The position numbers and the translations under genes were made by a program. 64,000 bases of DNA, taken from assembly GCA_023429135.1 (NCBI GenBank), contig JAEYWD010000041.1, positions 1 through 64,000 on the forward strand, written 5' to 3'. This document shows positions 1 through 8,596 of this stretch, piece by piece. The stretch is from Bacteroidota bacterium (GTDB lineage Bacteria > Bacteroidota > Bacteroidia > Bacteroidales > JAAUTT01). Position 1 is the stretch's first letter. Every line of letters starts with the position of its first letter. Below the pieces are notes generated by a model, which was not told where the DNA came from, searched no databases, and saw nothing but the letters and a program-made list of their open reading frames with translations.

Positions 1-4
1 CGCT

Positions 5-2617
5 TTAAAATTCGATGCCAATTAACAAAACGTCGTCTATCTGTTTATTGTCACCTTTCCAATCCCAATAGTCTTTTTCGAATAATTCGTTATATTGTTG
101 CATATTGAACGAATTATTATTTACAATATGTTCTCTTATCCTACCTGGTGAGTATTTTTTATCCATTGGACCGCCTAGTTGATCGGGCAAACCGTCGGAG
201 AAAAAGAATACTTTATCGCCTTTTTCAAAAGGAATTACATAATTCGTAAAATTATTTTCGGGCTTGTTTCCTAAAGGTATACCGCCAATTGCTTTGCGGT
301 CGCCCTTGTACTCGGTAAGCTCACTGCCTCTCAGGAAATAGAGCGGACGGTGCGCACCGCAATATTGTAATTCGTTCTTTTTGAAATTGATGCGGCAAAG
401 AGCGATGTCCATACCATCGCGGCCCTGGGCGTCGTCGCGGTTTTGTTTCAGGGTTGTACGTACTCCGTTATGCAGCAGGTCGCAAACTTCCGAAGCTGTG
501 TATTCCCGGTCGTGATCCACAATGTTGTTGAGAATGAAGTATCCGATAAAAGAAAGCAGTGCTCCCGGTACACCATGCCCTGTACAATCCACTGCGGCAA
601 TGTAAATAGTTTCTTCGTGAAGGAAGAACCATGGGAAATCGCCGCTTACTACATCGCGCGGTTTATAGAGGATAAAAGAATTTGGAAGATAATCGCGGAT
701 GTAATTTGAGTCGGGCAATATTGCAGACTGAATACGCTGTGCATAGTTGATACTGTCTTCAATCTTACGGTTTTTATCCTGAATTTCGAGTTCAATACGT
801 TTTGCTTCTGTAATGTCGTGACCAACAAAAAGAACTGTTTCGAGCTCGTTTTCGTTAAATTCCGGAATCGCGTCGAAGCTCATAATGCGTTCAGTAATCT
901 TCTCTCCAAGTTGCATAGGAATAGTAATGATGTTATTCCTTTTGCTGGGAGATTTTTTCATATCGACCAGAATGGTTGAGAAATATTCTCTTAACGATTC
1001 GGGAAGTTCGATGTCGCTGAATGATTTATTTAATAGTTCAGTGTTTTTTATACTTATATAATCTTCAACAATGGGGTTCGAATAGAAGAACATACCATGC
1101 ATACTCAAACGGATAATCAGGTCGAGCGAATTTTCCGAGAGTGCCTGCATTTTACTTTTCATGCGCTCTTCTTTTTCGGCCCGTTTACGTTCTGTTACGT
1201 CACGGGTATTTAGAATGATACCATTTATAGCTTTGTCGGTAATTAAATTTCTTCCCGTTGTTTCCAGAAATACCTTGGTGCCATCCTTCTTCATATATGT
1301 GTACTGGATGGTGAACGATTGGTCGGTATTCTGCAGCAACTGGTTGAACATATTTTTCATTTCGGCTTCACCTTTACGGGTGAGGCGGTCGATATCCTTA
1401 CCTTTCATCATTTCGTCGGGAGAGAAACCAAGAATTGAATTCACCGAAGGCGAAATATAGATTAGTTCGAGCTTGTCGTTATAAATGGAAATAATTTCCG
1501 ATGCATTTTCGAGCAGCGAGTGTAAGCGCTTTTGGGCATTTTCAACTTCGTGGATCTGCGATTCGAGTTTTTCATTCGATTTTTGAAGCTCTTCCTGAGT
1601 GGCACGCATCTCTTCGGCACTTTGCCTCAGTTGTTCTTCATTTTCCTGGAGTTCCTGCGTCATCTGGCGCGATTCCTCAAGTAACCGTTCGGTTTTTTGG
1701 TTTACTCCCAGGTTGAAGATGGTACGTGCTATAATTTCGGCAAGTTCCTTCAGAAACTGAATAGTGATTTCGGGGAGCGATTCGAGCAGAAATGCAAATT
1801 CCATCACACCAAGCAGCTTATCATCCGATATTAACGGAAGAATAAGTAAACTGCGCGGTTTTTTATCTCCCAGGATACCTGAAGTTATTGTGACATAGTC
1901 GTCGGGAATTTCAGTGCGGTAAACGATATCCATTTCGTAAGCACACTGACCAATCAGCCCTTGCCCAATCTTAAATTCCTGATTCAGGTATTTCTTGCGA
2001 TTATAGGCGTAAGTGGCGATATTATTGAGAACTTCGCGATCTTCGTCATAAAGATATATAGCTCCCTGAACTGCGTTAGAGTATTTAATCAGGTTTACAA
2101 TAACCTCATAGGAGAGGGTATCTATTTTGTTGTAGTTTCGGAGAATGGCTGATATTTGTTCTTTTCCGTCGGCAATCCAGCTTTGTTCAGCCTCTTTCTG
2201 AGTATTTTGAAGGAGGTTCTGGCGCATGAGCAGTAACGATTTGCCGAGTGCGTCGTCGTCTTCTATTTCGAAATGAGTGGTATAATCGCCGGTTCCTATA
2301 TGTTTGGCAAACTCAGCATTGCGGGCGATAATGCGATCGCGGTCCTGAATGCTTTCCTGGCATTTTTTCTTTTGGGTCTCGTTCCAGTTAATAAAAAATG
2401 CCGTGAATAGCGCCACTATTACCGGAGTCAAATCCAAAAGGAAGAGTGCAGGGTTCTTAAGATGGATTGTTGCAATGCCGGCAAAACCAAAAGAAATTTC
2501 ATCGGTCATAAATTCAAGAATCCAGGCAATTACAGGAATGGTGGCGCTCATAAGAGTGACCCCCAAAATTATCTGGGTCTTTGTTTTCTGAAATAAATCG
2601 TACACCTTAACCGGCAT
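5..2617 (-). CDS. GAF/PAS sensor protein with C-terminal SpoIIE (PP2C-type) serine phosphatase
   Basis: An 870-residue protein that probably dephosphorylates Ser/Thr on a regulatory partner in response to a small ligand or redox signal. Seen: two hydrophobic segments near the N-terminus (about residues 15-37 and 55-76), a HAMP-like stretch, a GAF domain (about 165-305) with the motif ITSGILGDKKPRSLLILPL, a Gln/Glu-rich coiled coil (about 310-370), two PAS domains (about 370-480 and 490-610) and a SpoIIE domain from about 640, with a VVSGDF motif and AAVDCTGHGVPGA giving metal-binding Asp residues. It is last in a six-gene minus-strand operon, 1 nt after the preceding gene, and is complete: its stop lies at the window edge. 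In Bacteroidota such proteins usually act as output modules where a histidine kinase is absent, and none is encoded here. The substrate is unknown; an anti-sigma-antagonist type protein is a guess. Confidence 0.9.
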   Translation of the reverse strand: MPVKVYDLFQKTKTQIILGVTLMSATIPVIAWILEFMTDEISFGFAGIATIHLKNPALFLLDLTPVIVALFTAFFINWNETQKKKCQESIQDRDRIIARNAEFAKHIGTGDYTTHFEIEDDDALGKSLLLMRQNLLQNTQKEAEQSWIADGKEQISAILRNYNKIDTLSYEVIVNLIKYSNAVQGAIYLYDEDREVLNNIATYAYNRKKYLNQEFKIGQGLIGQCAYEMDIVYRTEIPDDYVTITSGILGDKKPRSLLILPLISDDKLLGVMEFAFLLESLPEITIQFLKELAEIIARTIFNLGVNQKTERLLEESRQMTQELQENEEQLRQSAEEMRATQEELQKSNEKLESQIHEVENAQKRLHSLLENASEIISIYNDKLELIYISPSVNSILGFSPDEMMKGKDIDRLTRKGEAEMKNMFNQLLQNTDQSFTIQYTYMKKDGTKVFLETTGRNLITDKAINGIILNTRDVTERKRAEKEERMKSKMQALSENSLDLIIRLSMHGMFFYSNPIVEDYISIKNTELLNKSFSDIELPESLREYFSTILVDMKKSPSKRNNIITIPMQLGEKITERIMSFDAIPEFNENELETVLFVGHDITEAKRIELEIQDKNRKIEDSINYAQRIQSAILPDSNYIRDYLPNSFILYKPRDVVSGDFPWFFLHEETIYIAAVDCTGHGVPGALLSFIGYFILNNIVDHDREYTASEVCDLLHNGVRTTLKQNRDDAQGRDGMDIALCRINFKKNELQYCGAHRPLYFLRGSELTEYKGDRKAIGGIPLGNKPENNFTNYVIPFEKGDKVFFFSDGLPDQLGGPMDKKYSPGRIREHIVNNNSFNMQQYNELFEKDYWDWKGDNKQIDDVLLIGIEF

Positions 2618-2618
2618 T

Positions 2619-3389
2619 TTATTTTATTAAATTAATAATATTTTTTCCAATAATGGCACCTAATTCTTTCAAAGCAGGTTCAACCTCTGTATCAATGGAC
2701 GTAAATACAGCAATTTCAATTAAACCAACAGATTCATTCTCGGATATTACCGGAATCATCACTAAAGTTTTGGGTTTACTGCTTCCAAGCCCTGAAACAA
2801 CCGGGATATAATTTTCGGGAATATTCTGAATTACCACCACGCGTTTATCTTTTACAGCCTGTCCGGTTAAACTTTCGCCAAATTTAAATTCACGTGGAGT
2901 TTTGTCCGAATAATATGCATATAAGGAAACGGGTTCAAACGATTCGCTCTCCTTTGGTTTCAGGTAAAATACTCCCTGAACTATTCCCATCCTTGCCGCC
3001 ATTTTCTGAAGAACTTCCTCGCAGAAATCGTTTACCGATTTTTTTGATGTAGGTACAATACCAGAGATAAATGCTTCCTTGTCAAATATTTTCTTTGTTT
3101 TTTCTTCCTGCTTAATGATTTCCGGGCTTTGTTGATCTTCGGTTGAAGCATTGTTTAACTCAAGAGCTTCTTTTTCTTCAATTTCTTTTCGGTATTTATT
3201 AAAAAGAGTAAAATACAGCCAGCTTAGAGTTATTATTAATAACACAAGCAATAACAAAAACATGAGGTAGTCTTTTGTTGCATTCTTTAGTTGCAGGTTG
3301 TGCCACATTCCGAATAATGAAGCGATTACAACCAGAGAAGCAATATACACTGCCGAAAAAATCAATATTCTGTTTTTATGCAATTGCAT
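2619..3389 (-). CDS. membrane-anchored GAF-domain protein
   Basis: A 256-residue protein with two transmembrane helices (about residues 8-28 and 40-62), a charged linker rich in Glu/Lys and one GAF domain (about 115-256). No catalytic domain is visible, so it is probably a ligand sensor or scaffold at the inner membrane. Its GAF domain carries the sequence IPENYIPVVSGLG followed by KPKTLVMIPV, closely matching the GAF domains of the SpoIIE protein just downstream and of the sensor at 4775-7465, so the three look like paralogous domains. It lies 2 nt after cheB and 1 nt before the phosphatase gene, which indicates co-translation in the same operon. Function is inferred from domain and context only. 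Confidence 0.8.
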   Translation of the reverse strand: MQLHKNRILIFSAVYIASLVVIASLFGMWHNLQLKNATKDYLMFLLLLVLLIITLSWLYFTLFNKYRKEIEEKEALELNNASTEDQQSPEIIKQEEKTKKIFDKEAFISGIVPTSKKSVNDFCEEVLQKMAARMGIVQGVFYLKPKESESFEPVSLYAYYSDKTPREFKFGESLTGQAVKDKRVVVIQNIPENYIPVVSGLGSSKPKTLVMIPVISENESVGLIEIAVFTSIDTEVEPALKELGAIIGKNIINLIK

Positions 3390-3391
3390 GG

Positions 3392-3949
3392 TTATTTAAT
3401 TTTAGATAGAAAATCTGCGATTCTGTCCGAGGTAAATACGTAATCGGCCTTAATAAGGTTTAGGGAAGCTTCGGTCATTGTGCTAACCTGACAATCTTTT
3501 GGGTCCTGAACAATGGTTAACCCGCCACTTTCTTTCACCTTTTTAATTCCCATTGCGCCATCCTGATTGGCTCCGGAGAGAATTATTCCTATTAGTTTAT
3601 CTCTGTAAACATTAGCTGCGGTGTGAAAAGAAAGATCAATTGATGGCCGTGAGTGATGAACCGGTTCTTCGGTTGATAATGCAATACGATTCCCAAGTTC
3701 TACATACATATGATAATTTGCAGGTGCCAGATATGCTTTACCCGGTCTTATCTGTTCTTTATCATTAGGTTCAATTATCTGTATCTTCGATTTCATCATC
3801 AGCGCTTCTAAAAATCCTGACCGAACATGCTTTAAGCGGTGAAGGCTTAAAAAAACAGGCAAGCTTAAATTTGGAGATACAGCACTAAGTATCCGGGTAA
3901 CTACCTGGAAACTTCCTGCTGATCCTCCTATTACTATTGCCTTATACAT
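3392..3949 (-). CDS. cheB: stand-alone CheB-type protein-glutamate methylesterase
   Basis: A 185-residue methylesterase domain without the N-terminal receiver domain of classical CheB. Known CheB enzymes remove methyl groups from Glu side chains of chemoreceptors, or deamidate Gln. Seen: the nucleophile motif GGSAGS (Ser10), His37 and the SGANQDGAMG motif (Asp130), so the Ser-His-Asp triad is intact. Without a receiver domain, control by a CheA-type kinase is not expected. The start codon follows directly on the stop of the CheR-like gene, so the two are coupled. No methyl-accepting receptor, CheA or CheW is present in the window; the likely substrates are the Glu/Gln-rich coiled coils of the neighbouring sensors (inference). 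Confidence 0.9.
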   Translation of the reverse strand: MYKAIVIGGSAGSFQVVTRILSAVSPNLSLPVFLSLHRLKHVRSGFLEALMMKSKIQIIEPNDKEQIRPGKAYLAPANYHMYVELGNRIALSTEEPVHHSRPSIDLSFHTAANVYRDKLIGIILSGANQDGAMGIKKVKESGGLTIVQDPKDCQVSTMTEASLNLIKADYVFTSDRIADFLSKIK

Positions 3950-4768
3950 TTACTTTTTTTTATAGATGCTTTCTGATGGGTTTATAAGTGTAAAATCGTT
4001 CGCATTATACAAGTTAGCTAAAAGTTCTTTAATTCCTATTACCAAATAGCCAGTTGCCGATAAACCTGAGTTAATATTCTTCAGAACCTTAAGCTGTAAT
4101 GTAGGATTAAAATAAATCATTTTATTCCTGTAAAGCACCAGCTTTATTCCGTTTGGAGGGTTGTCGAGATCAATTTTTTCGAGTTCAAAAGTCACATTCT
4201 TTATTAAGGTAATATCGCGGTAGACTGTGCCGTTAACAATTGAGTAGTAATCGGAAAATTTAGCTTTGCCATTAAGGCGTTCATAATTTTCTTCACTAAC
4301 TTCAACTTTCGACAAACGTAAAATGCCACTTTTTATATATTCTATGCTACGGTTGCTCATGCATGTTACAAGTATATGTACATTGTCGAGCAAATCCAGT
4401 TCTTTTAGAATTATGCAAAGTGAATAGAGTTCATCGCCTGAAACCGATCCCGGTAACCATATTTTAAATCGTGGCGATTCTTTGTTGATCCGGGGGATAA
4501 GCTCGTCGCGGAGCAGCCGCCACAGGGAAGGATCGCGGAACATCTCGGTTGAAGGAACCAGAATATCTTCCAGCACCTGTTCGAAGAACTGCGGATTATC
4601 ATTCAACCTGCTGATTAATAATTCGGGATGTTTCAGGTTTCGCTGATGTAAAATACCTTCCAATCTGCGCTTTAGTGAGGTTAAGGCGAAGTCGGAAAAA
4701 TCGTACGCATATTTTTCCTGTATCAGTTTGATGATATTTCTGGTATCAACAATCCCGATCTCTGTCAT
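3950..4768 (-). CDS. CheR-family protein with degenerate methyltransferase motifs
   Basis: A 272-residue protein that aligns from end to end with CheR methyltransferases: N-terminal helical domain containing TEMFRDP, then the Rossmann domain. The motifs that bind S-adenosylmethionine have eroded. Where the intact paralogue at 7603-8463 has HAGCSTGQEVYS, this protein has LPGSVSGDELYS (residues 105-116); where that one has GTDINSDVL, this one has VTCMSNRSI (134-142), losing the acidic ribose-binding residue; and CRNVIIYF is replaced by YRNKMIYF (213-220). The reading frame is intact and the fold-defining residues remain, so it looks like a maintained pseudo-enzyme rather than a decaying gene. 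It sits between the sensor gene (6 nt gap) and cheB (no gap). Possible role: a binding partner or allosteric regulator of the active CheR/CheB pair. Confidence 0.8.
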   Translation of the reverse strand: MTEIGIVDTRNIIKLIQEKYAYDFSDFALTSLKRRLEGILHQRNLKHPELLISRLNDNPQFFEQVLEDILVPSTEMFRDPSLWRLLRDELIPRINKESPRFKIWLPGSVSGDELYSLCIILKELDLLDNVHILVTCMSNRSIEYIKSGILRLSKVEVSEENYERLNGKAKFSDYYSIVNGTVYRDITLIKNVTFELEKIDLDNPPNGIKLVLYRNKMIYFNPTLQLKVLKNINSGLSATGYLVIGIKELLANLYNANDFTLINPSESIYKKK

Positions 4769-4774
4769 CTCAAA

Positions 4775-7465
4775 CTAATCCTTTAAGTTATTGTTTTCTA
4801 AAAGAGCCTTAAGGCGCTCTATTTCTTTATTTGCCTCTTCCAGAACCTGATACTTCAGTTTCTTTTCTGTAATATCCTGAGCAATAAAGAAGATTTTGCT
4901 TACAGTTCCTCTTTCGTCCGAAGATGGTATGGCGGCCGACATCAGCCAGTATTCTTCTCCTGTAGGTTTTGTGCGGCGAACCACTCCTTTATGCTCTTTA
5001 CCTTTTTCCACTTCTGACCAAATAAGATCAAACTGTCTTAACTCTTCAGACTTAAGGAAGAATCGTGCATTTTTGCCTACAACCTCTTTTTCAAGATATC
5101 CGGTAACTTCCAGGTAATTACTGTTCGCTCTCACAATGGTTCCGTCAGGCGAAAGCTCTGCAAAAATGATAGCTTTGTCCAGAATTTGAAAAAGATTACT
5201 CAATTCGTGCGATTTGTTTGAAAGCTGATTTTTAAGCTTGTCAACATTCTCGACCAAATGAATATTTTCGGTATTATTCGAGGCAATTACCAGTATTTTG
5301 TGAGGATTTCTGTCTTGATCGAAAATTGGACTGTAGTTTTGTGTGAGGAAGAATGTTTTATTGTTGAAGTGAACTTCTTCTTCTCTGATTACACTACGAC
5401 CACTCCTTAGTTCGTACCAAAGATTATTATAATCTTCCGATTGGGGATTAAAATAACAGATGGCACGGAGGTTTTTGCCTGTAAGGTCTTCGTGATTACA
5501 CTTAATTACGGAACAATACTTACTGTTAACCTCAAGAATTTTGCCGTCCATATCGAGTTCCATCATCATGGATGAATGATCGATAGCGCTGAGTATACTC
5601 ATAATTTCGGCTTCTTTGCGGGCTGATTCTTCCTGTGTTGCCTGCAACTCTTCCAGGTTTTGACGCATTTCTTCCTCCTGCTGCGCCATTTCTTCAGCCT
5701 GTCGTCTCGATTGTTCCAGCAACTTTGAGGTATGAACGTTTATTTTGAGTGAAGCAAATGTTGAGGCTATGCTTTCGGCAAGTTTTTCAACAAATTCTAT
5801 TTCATGCGGTGCTAAAATATTGAAGGATGCAATTTCGATGATGCCGTAAATATTTTCTTCGGTTTTAAGAGGAATTATTAGAAGACTGCGCGGGCTGGAC
5901 TCTCCTAATCCTGACGTTATGGAAATGTAATCTTCCGGGATATCGGTCATAAAAATGGTTAGCTTTTCCTGTGCACAGGTACCAACCAATCCTTCTCCAA
6001 TGTTGATACGTTTTTCAATATGTTTTTTTCTGTCGAAAGCAAAAGCCGAAACAAGCTGGAGATGGGAATCTTCCGGAAAATCGTCAACATAGGCAAAAAC
6101 ACCACCCTGGTTTGCATTCAGATATTTAACAAGGTTTTTGATGATCAGGTCGGAAAGTTCGCTTATATCGCTTGTTTGAAACCGGAGTATTTCACTGAAT
6201 TTAGTTAAGCCTTCGTTCGACCAGGCTCTTTTCTTTTCCTCAGTTTTATATTTAATGTCTTCTTCGGCTGCCTTTTTCAGACTTACCTGTAAATCGAGCA
6301 ATGCGTTTGCAAGGCCGTCATCCTTACTCAATGGCTGGAGTTCAAGTTTTTCTTTACCGGTACCTAGTCCCTGAGCGAATTTCATTTTCCCACGAAGACT
6401 GAAAACGAATTCGTTGATTAATTGAGCTATCTTTCCTAATTCATCGCGGCTTTCGAGTGTTACAGGTTCTGGTATTTTTCCTTTAACCAGATCCTGTAAA
6501 TAAGAAATTATTGCTCTTACTGAATTAACAATGTTTTTATACGAAAGAAAAAATAAAAGCAGGATGAGTGAGGTGAGCAGAAAAAGGAGCAGAAGTCGTA
6601 GAAAAAATTGAGTGTTTGTGTGCTTATTTGTTTGATTCTCGACGTTATTACTCAGATTTTTTGATTTCAACGAAATGGAATTCATAATCAGAAGTTGATT
6701 GCCGATCAGGCCTTCATTGGTCCCAAGCCCTATGGCTTTATCTTTGTTTCTGAGTTTTAAGGTGAGTTCGAGGTATTTATCTATTTCACTTGCAACCCTG
6801 AGCTTATCGGCAGGAGATATATTTCGGGCAATCTCTCCTGATGAAGAAACCATCGCAGCCTTGAGCTTTAATGCCTCCTCGGTTAGCTCCTCTGTGTGAC
6901 TGGGGTTGTGAGTTATATTATATCTGTATTCCGATTTCCGAATATTAATCCACGTTTTAAGAAGGGTAGGATTTTTAATTTCGGCAATATAATTTTCGAG
7001 AAACTCGCCCTGACGGAACCAGTCTCCCGCAGCTCCGGTTTGTTGAAAACCCCTTTCAAGAATAGCTTTTAGCAATGTTTGGTTTCCGGCAGTAAAATGT
7101 TTCAAATCCTGATGTATGGCCGATAAAGTATTTCTTGAGCTACGGTCGAGATATGATGCTTGTTTTAGTGTGTCGAGTAAATTAATTTGCTTTTGGCCCA
7201 AGATTACAATGGAGTCCAATACTTTGCTTTTTTCGGTTCGATAAAGCTCGGGCGAATAGATTTCGTTATTCAGAAATGAGTGTAACTGAAGGCGTATCAA
7301 TTCGGGTGTAACCCTTAAATCTCTAAGCTGCGACGATTGGCGAACAATATCATTGGCGTAATTTCTGCTATTATATACCATAACATACGATACCAGAAAT
7401 AGCCCAATAATAATACTTATAATAACCAGCAGTTTAGCCTTAATGGGTTTGAATGCATTAATCAT
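4775..7465 (-). CDS. membrane sensor protein with HAMP, GAF and tandem PAS domains, no kinase domain
   Basis: An 896-residue sensor. Seen: a transmembrane helix near residues 12-32, a periplasmic helical region of about 250 residues, a second helix near 288-310, a HAMP-like segment, a GAF domain (about 425-575) with IPEDYISITSGLG and SPRSLLIIPL, a Glu/Gln-rich coiled coil containing EEEMRQNLEELQATQEE, two PAS/PAC modules (about 625-745 and 755-875) and a terminal coiled coil. There is no histidine kinase, cyclase or MCP signalling domain, so output must go through partner proteins, plausibly the CheR/CheB pair encoded immediately downstream. The coiled coil after the GAF domain is similar to the one in the SpoIIE protein and is a candidate methylation target. 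Gap of 137 nt upstream to the intact cheR. Confidence 0.85.
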   Translation of the reverse strand: MINAFKPIKAKLLVIISIIIGLFLVSYVMVYNSRNYANDIVRQSSQLRDLRVTPELIRLQLHSFLNNEIYSPELYRTEKSKVLDSIVILGQKQINLLDTLKQASYLDRSSRNTLSAIHQDLKHFTAGNQTLLKAILERGFQQTGAAGDWFRQGEFLENYIAEIKNPTLLKTWINIRKSEYRYNITHNPSHTEELTEEALKLKAAMVSSSGEIARNISPADKLRVASEIDKYLELTLKLRNKDKAIGLGTNEGLIGNQLLIMNSISLKSKNLSNNVENQTNKHTNTQFFLRLLLLFLLTSLILLLFFLSYKNIVNSVRAIISYLQDLVKGKIPEPVTLESRDELGKIAQLINEFVFSLRGKMKFAQGLGTGKEKLELQPLSKDDGLANALLDLQVSLKKAAEEDIKYKTEEKKRAWSNEGLTKFSEILRFQTSDISELSDLIIKNLVKYLNANQGGVFAYVDDFPEDSHLQLVSAFAFDRKKHIEKRINIGEGLVGTCAQEKLTIFMTDIPEDYISITSGLGESSPRSLLIIPLKTEENIYGIIEIASFNILAPHEIEFVEKLAESIASTFASLKINVHTSKLLEQSRRQAEEMAQQEEEMRQNLEELQATQEESARKEAEIMSILSAIDHSSMMMELDMDGKILEVNSKYCSVIKCNHEDLTGKNLRAICYFNPQSEDYNNLWYELRSGRSVIREEEVHFNNKTFFLTQNYSPIFDQDRNPHKILVIASNNTENIHLVENVDKLKNQLSNKSHELSNLFQILDKAIIFAELSPDGTIVRANSNYLEVTGYLEKEVVGKNARFFLKSEELRQFDLIWSEVEKGKEHKGVVRRTKPTGEEYWLMSAAIPSSDERGTVSKIFFIAQDITEKKLKYQVLEEANKEIERLKALLENNNLKD

Positions 7466-7602
7466 TTTCTGTATGCCTGAAGTTTGTACTAGGTTTGTTT
7501 TTGAACATGTTTATACGCATATTTTCGATAAATGGCACAGATTCAACGAAATTTTTTAAATATAAATAAAATTGATGTTTACAGTTTTGTTCATCTCAAA
7601 TT

Positions 7603-8463
7603 TTAGGATATATAATTGAAAGTTTCTTTTTTTAAATAAAAATGCCCGTTTTTTTCAAATCGTGATGAATATGGACCCAGAATTGACTCATGCATTCCTA
7701 AAATCAAATAGCTGTTAGGATACAAATTATTGTAAAATAGTTCGAAAACCTTGTTTTGAAGTTCGTAGTTGAAATATATAATTACATTGCGGCAAAGGAT
7801 GAGATCAAATTTAACGTAAAATAAGTTGCTATCCTTTACAAGATCGTGCTTTTTGAAAATAGGTTTTTCCAGTAGGAACGGATTCATTTTTATCACGTCT
7901 TTCACTGGATCGATGGTGAAATATTTTTCGTATGGAATATCGTTTAAGGCTTCATAATTATATGGATTCTCCTTGATAGCTTTATCGAAGTTGTCGAGAT
8001 AATTAATGTTGAAACGGTATTTGTAAACCCCCTTTTTTGCAACCTGAAGTACATCGCTGTTAATATCCGTCCCGTAAACTTTTGCCTTTTCAAAAAGACC
8101 GAGTTCGTTCAGCAAAATAAGCATGGAATAAACTTCCTGACCTGTTGAACATCCTGCATGCCATATATTGATGCTTTGCTGGTTTTTTAATTTAGGTAAT
8201 ACGTTATATTTTAGTACCTGCCATATTTGAGGGTCACGGAAAAGTTCGGTGGTGTTAACTGTAATGTCTTTTACAACCTGTTCTAAAAAAGTGGGATTAC
8301 TTTTAAGTTGTACCAGAAGATTACTCAGATCCATTTTTTGATCAATCAAAACTTTGGCTAAACGACGTTTGAGCGATTTGTCGGAATACTCGCTAAAATC
8401 GTAAATGGATGATGATTTTATGATGTTTATGAATAAAAGTAAATCCTGATTTGTAATATTCAT
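7603..8463 (-). CDS. cheR: CheR-type protein-glutamate O-methyltransferase
   Basis: A 286-residue SAM-dependent methyltransferase that transfers methyl groups to Glu side chains of sensor proteins. Motifs are intact: TELFRDP in the N-terminal domain, the SAM loop HAGCSTGQEVYS (102-113), the acidic ribose-binding GTDINSDVL (131-139) and CRNVIIYF. It is the first gene of the signalling operon in the direction of transcription, with 137 nt to the sensor gene. The presence of an intact and a degenerate copy in one operon (the latter at 3950-4768) suggests duplication followed by division of labour. No chemotaxis receptor, CheA, CheW or flagellar gene is nearby, so the pathway is probably not chemotaxis. 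Confidence 0.92.
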   Translation of the reverse strand: MNITNQDLLLFINIIKSSSIYDFSEYSDKSLKRRLAKVLIDQKMDLSNLLVQLKSNPTFLEQVVKDITVNTTELFRDPQIWQVLKYNVLPKLKNQQSINIWHAGCSTGQEVYSMLILLNELGLFEKAKVYGTDINSDVLQVAKKGVYKYRFNINYLDNFDKAIKENPYNYEALNDIPYEKYFTIDPVKDVIKMNPFLLEKPIFKKHDLVKDSNLFYVKFDLILCRNVIIYFNYELQNKVFELFYNNLYPNSYLILGMHESILGPYSSRFEKNGHFYLKKETFNYIS

Positions 8464-8596
8464 ATTTCTTGAAAAGTTTCCTGCTTGTTATTTAAAAGAA
8501 TCTCCGCAGCAAAAAATCGTTGCAGCAAAACTATCTATCTAAAATAATAAAAAATCAGAACATTTTTAAGCCTTGGTAATTCTTTTATCGCACGAA

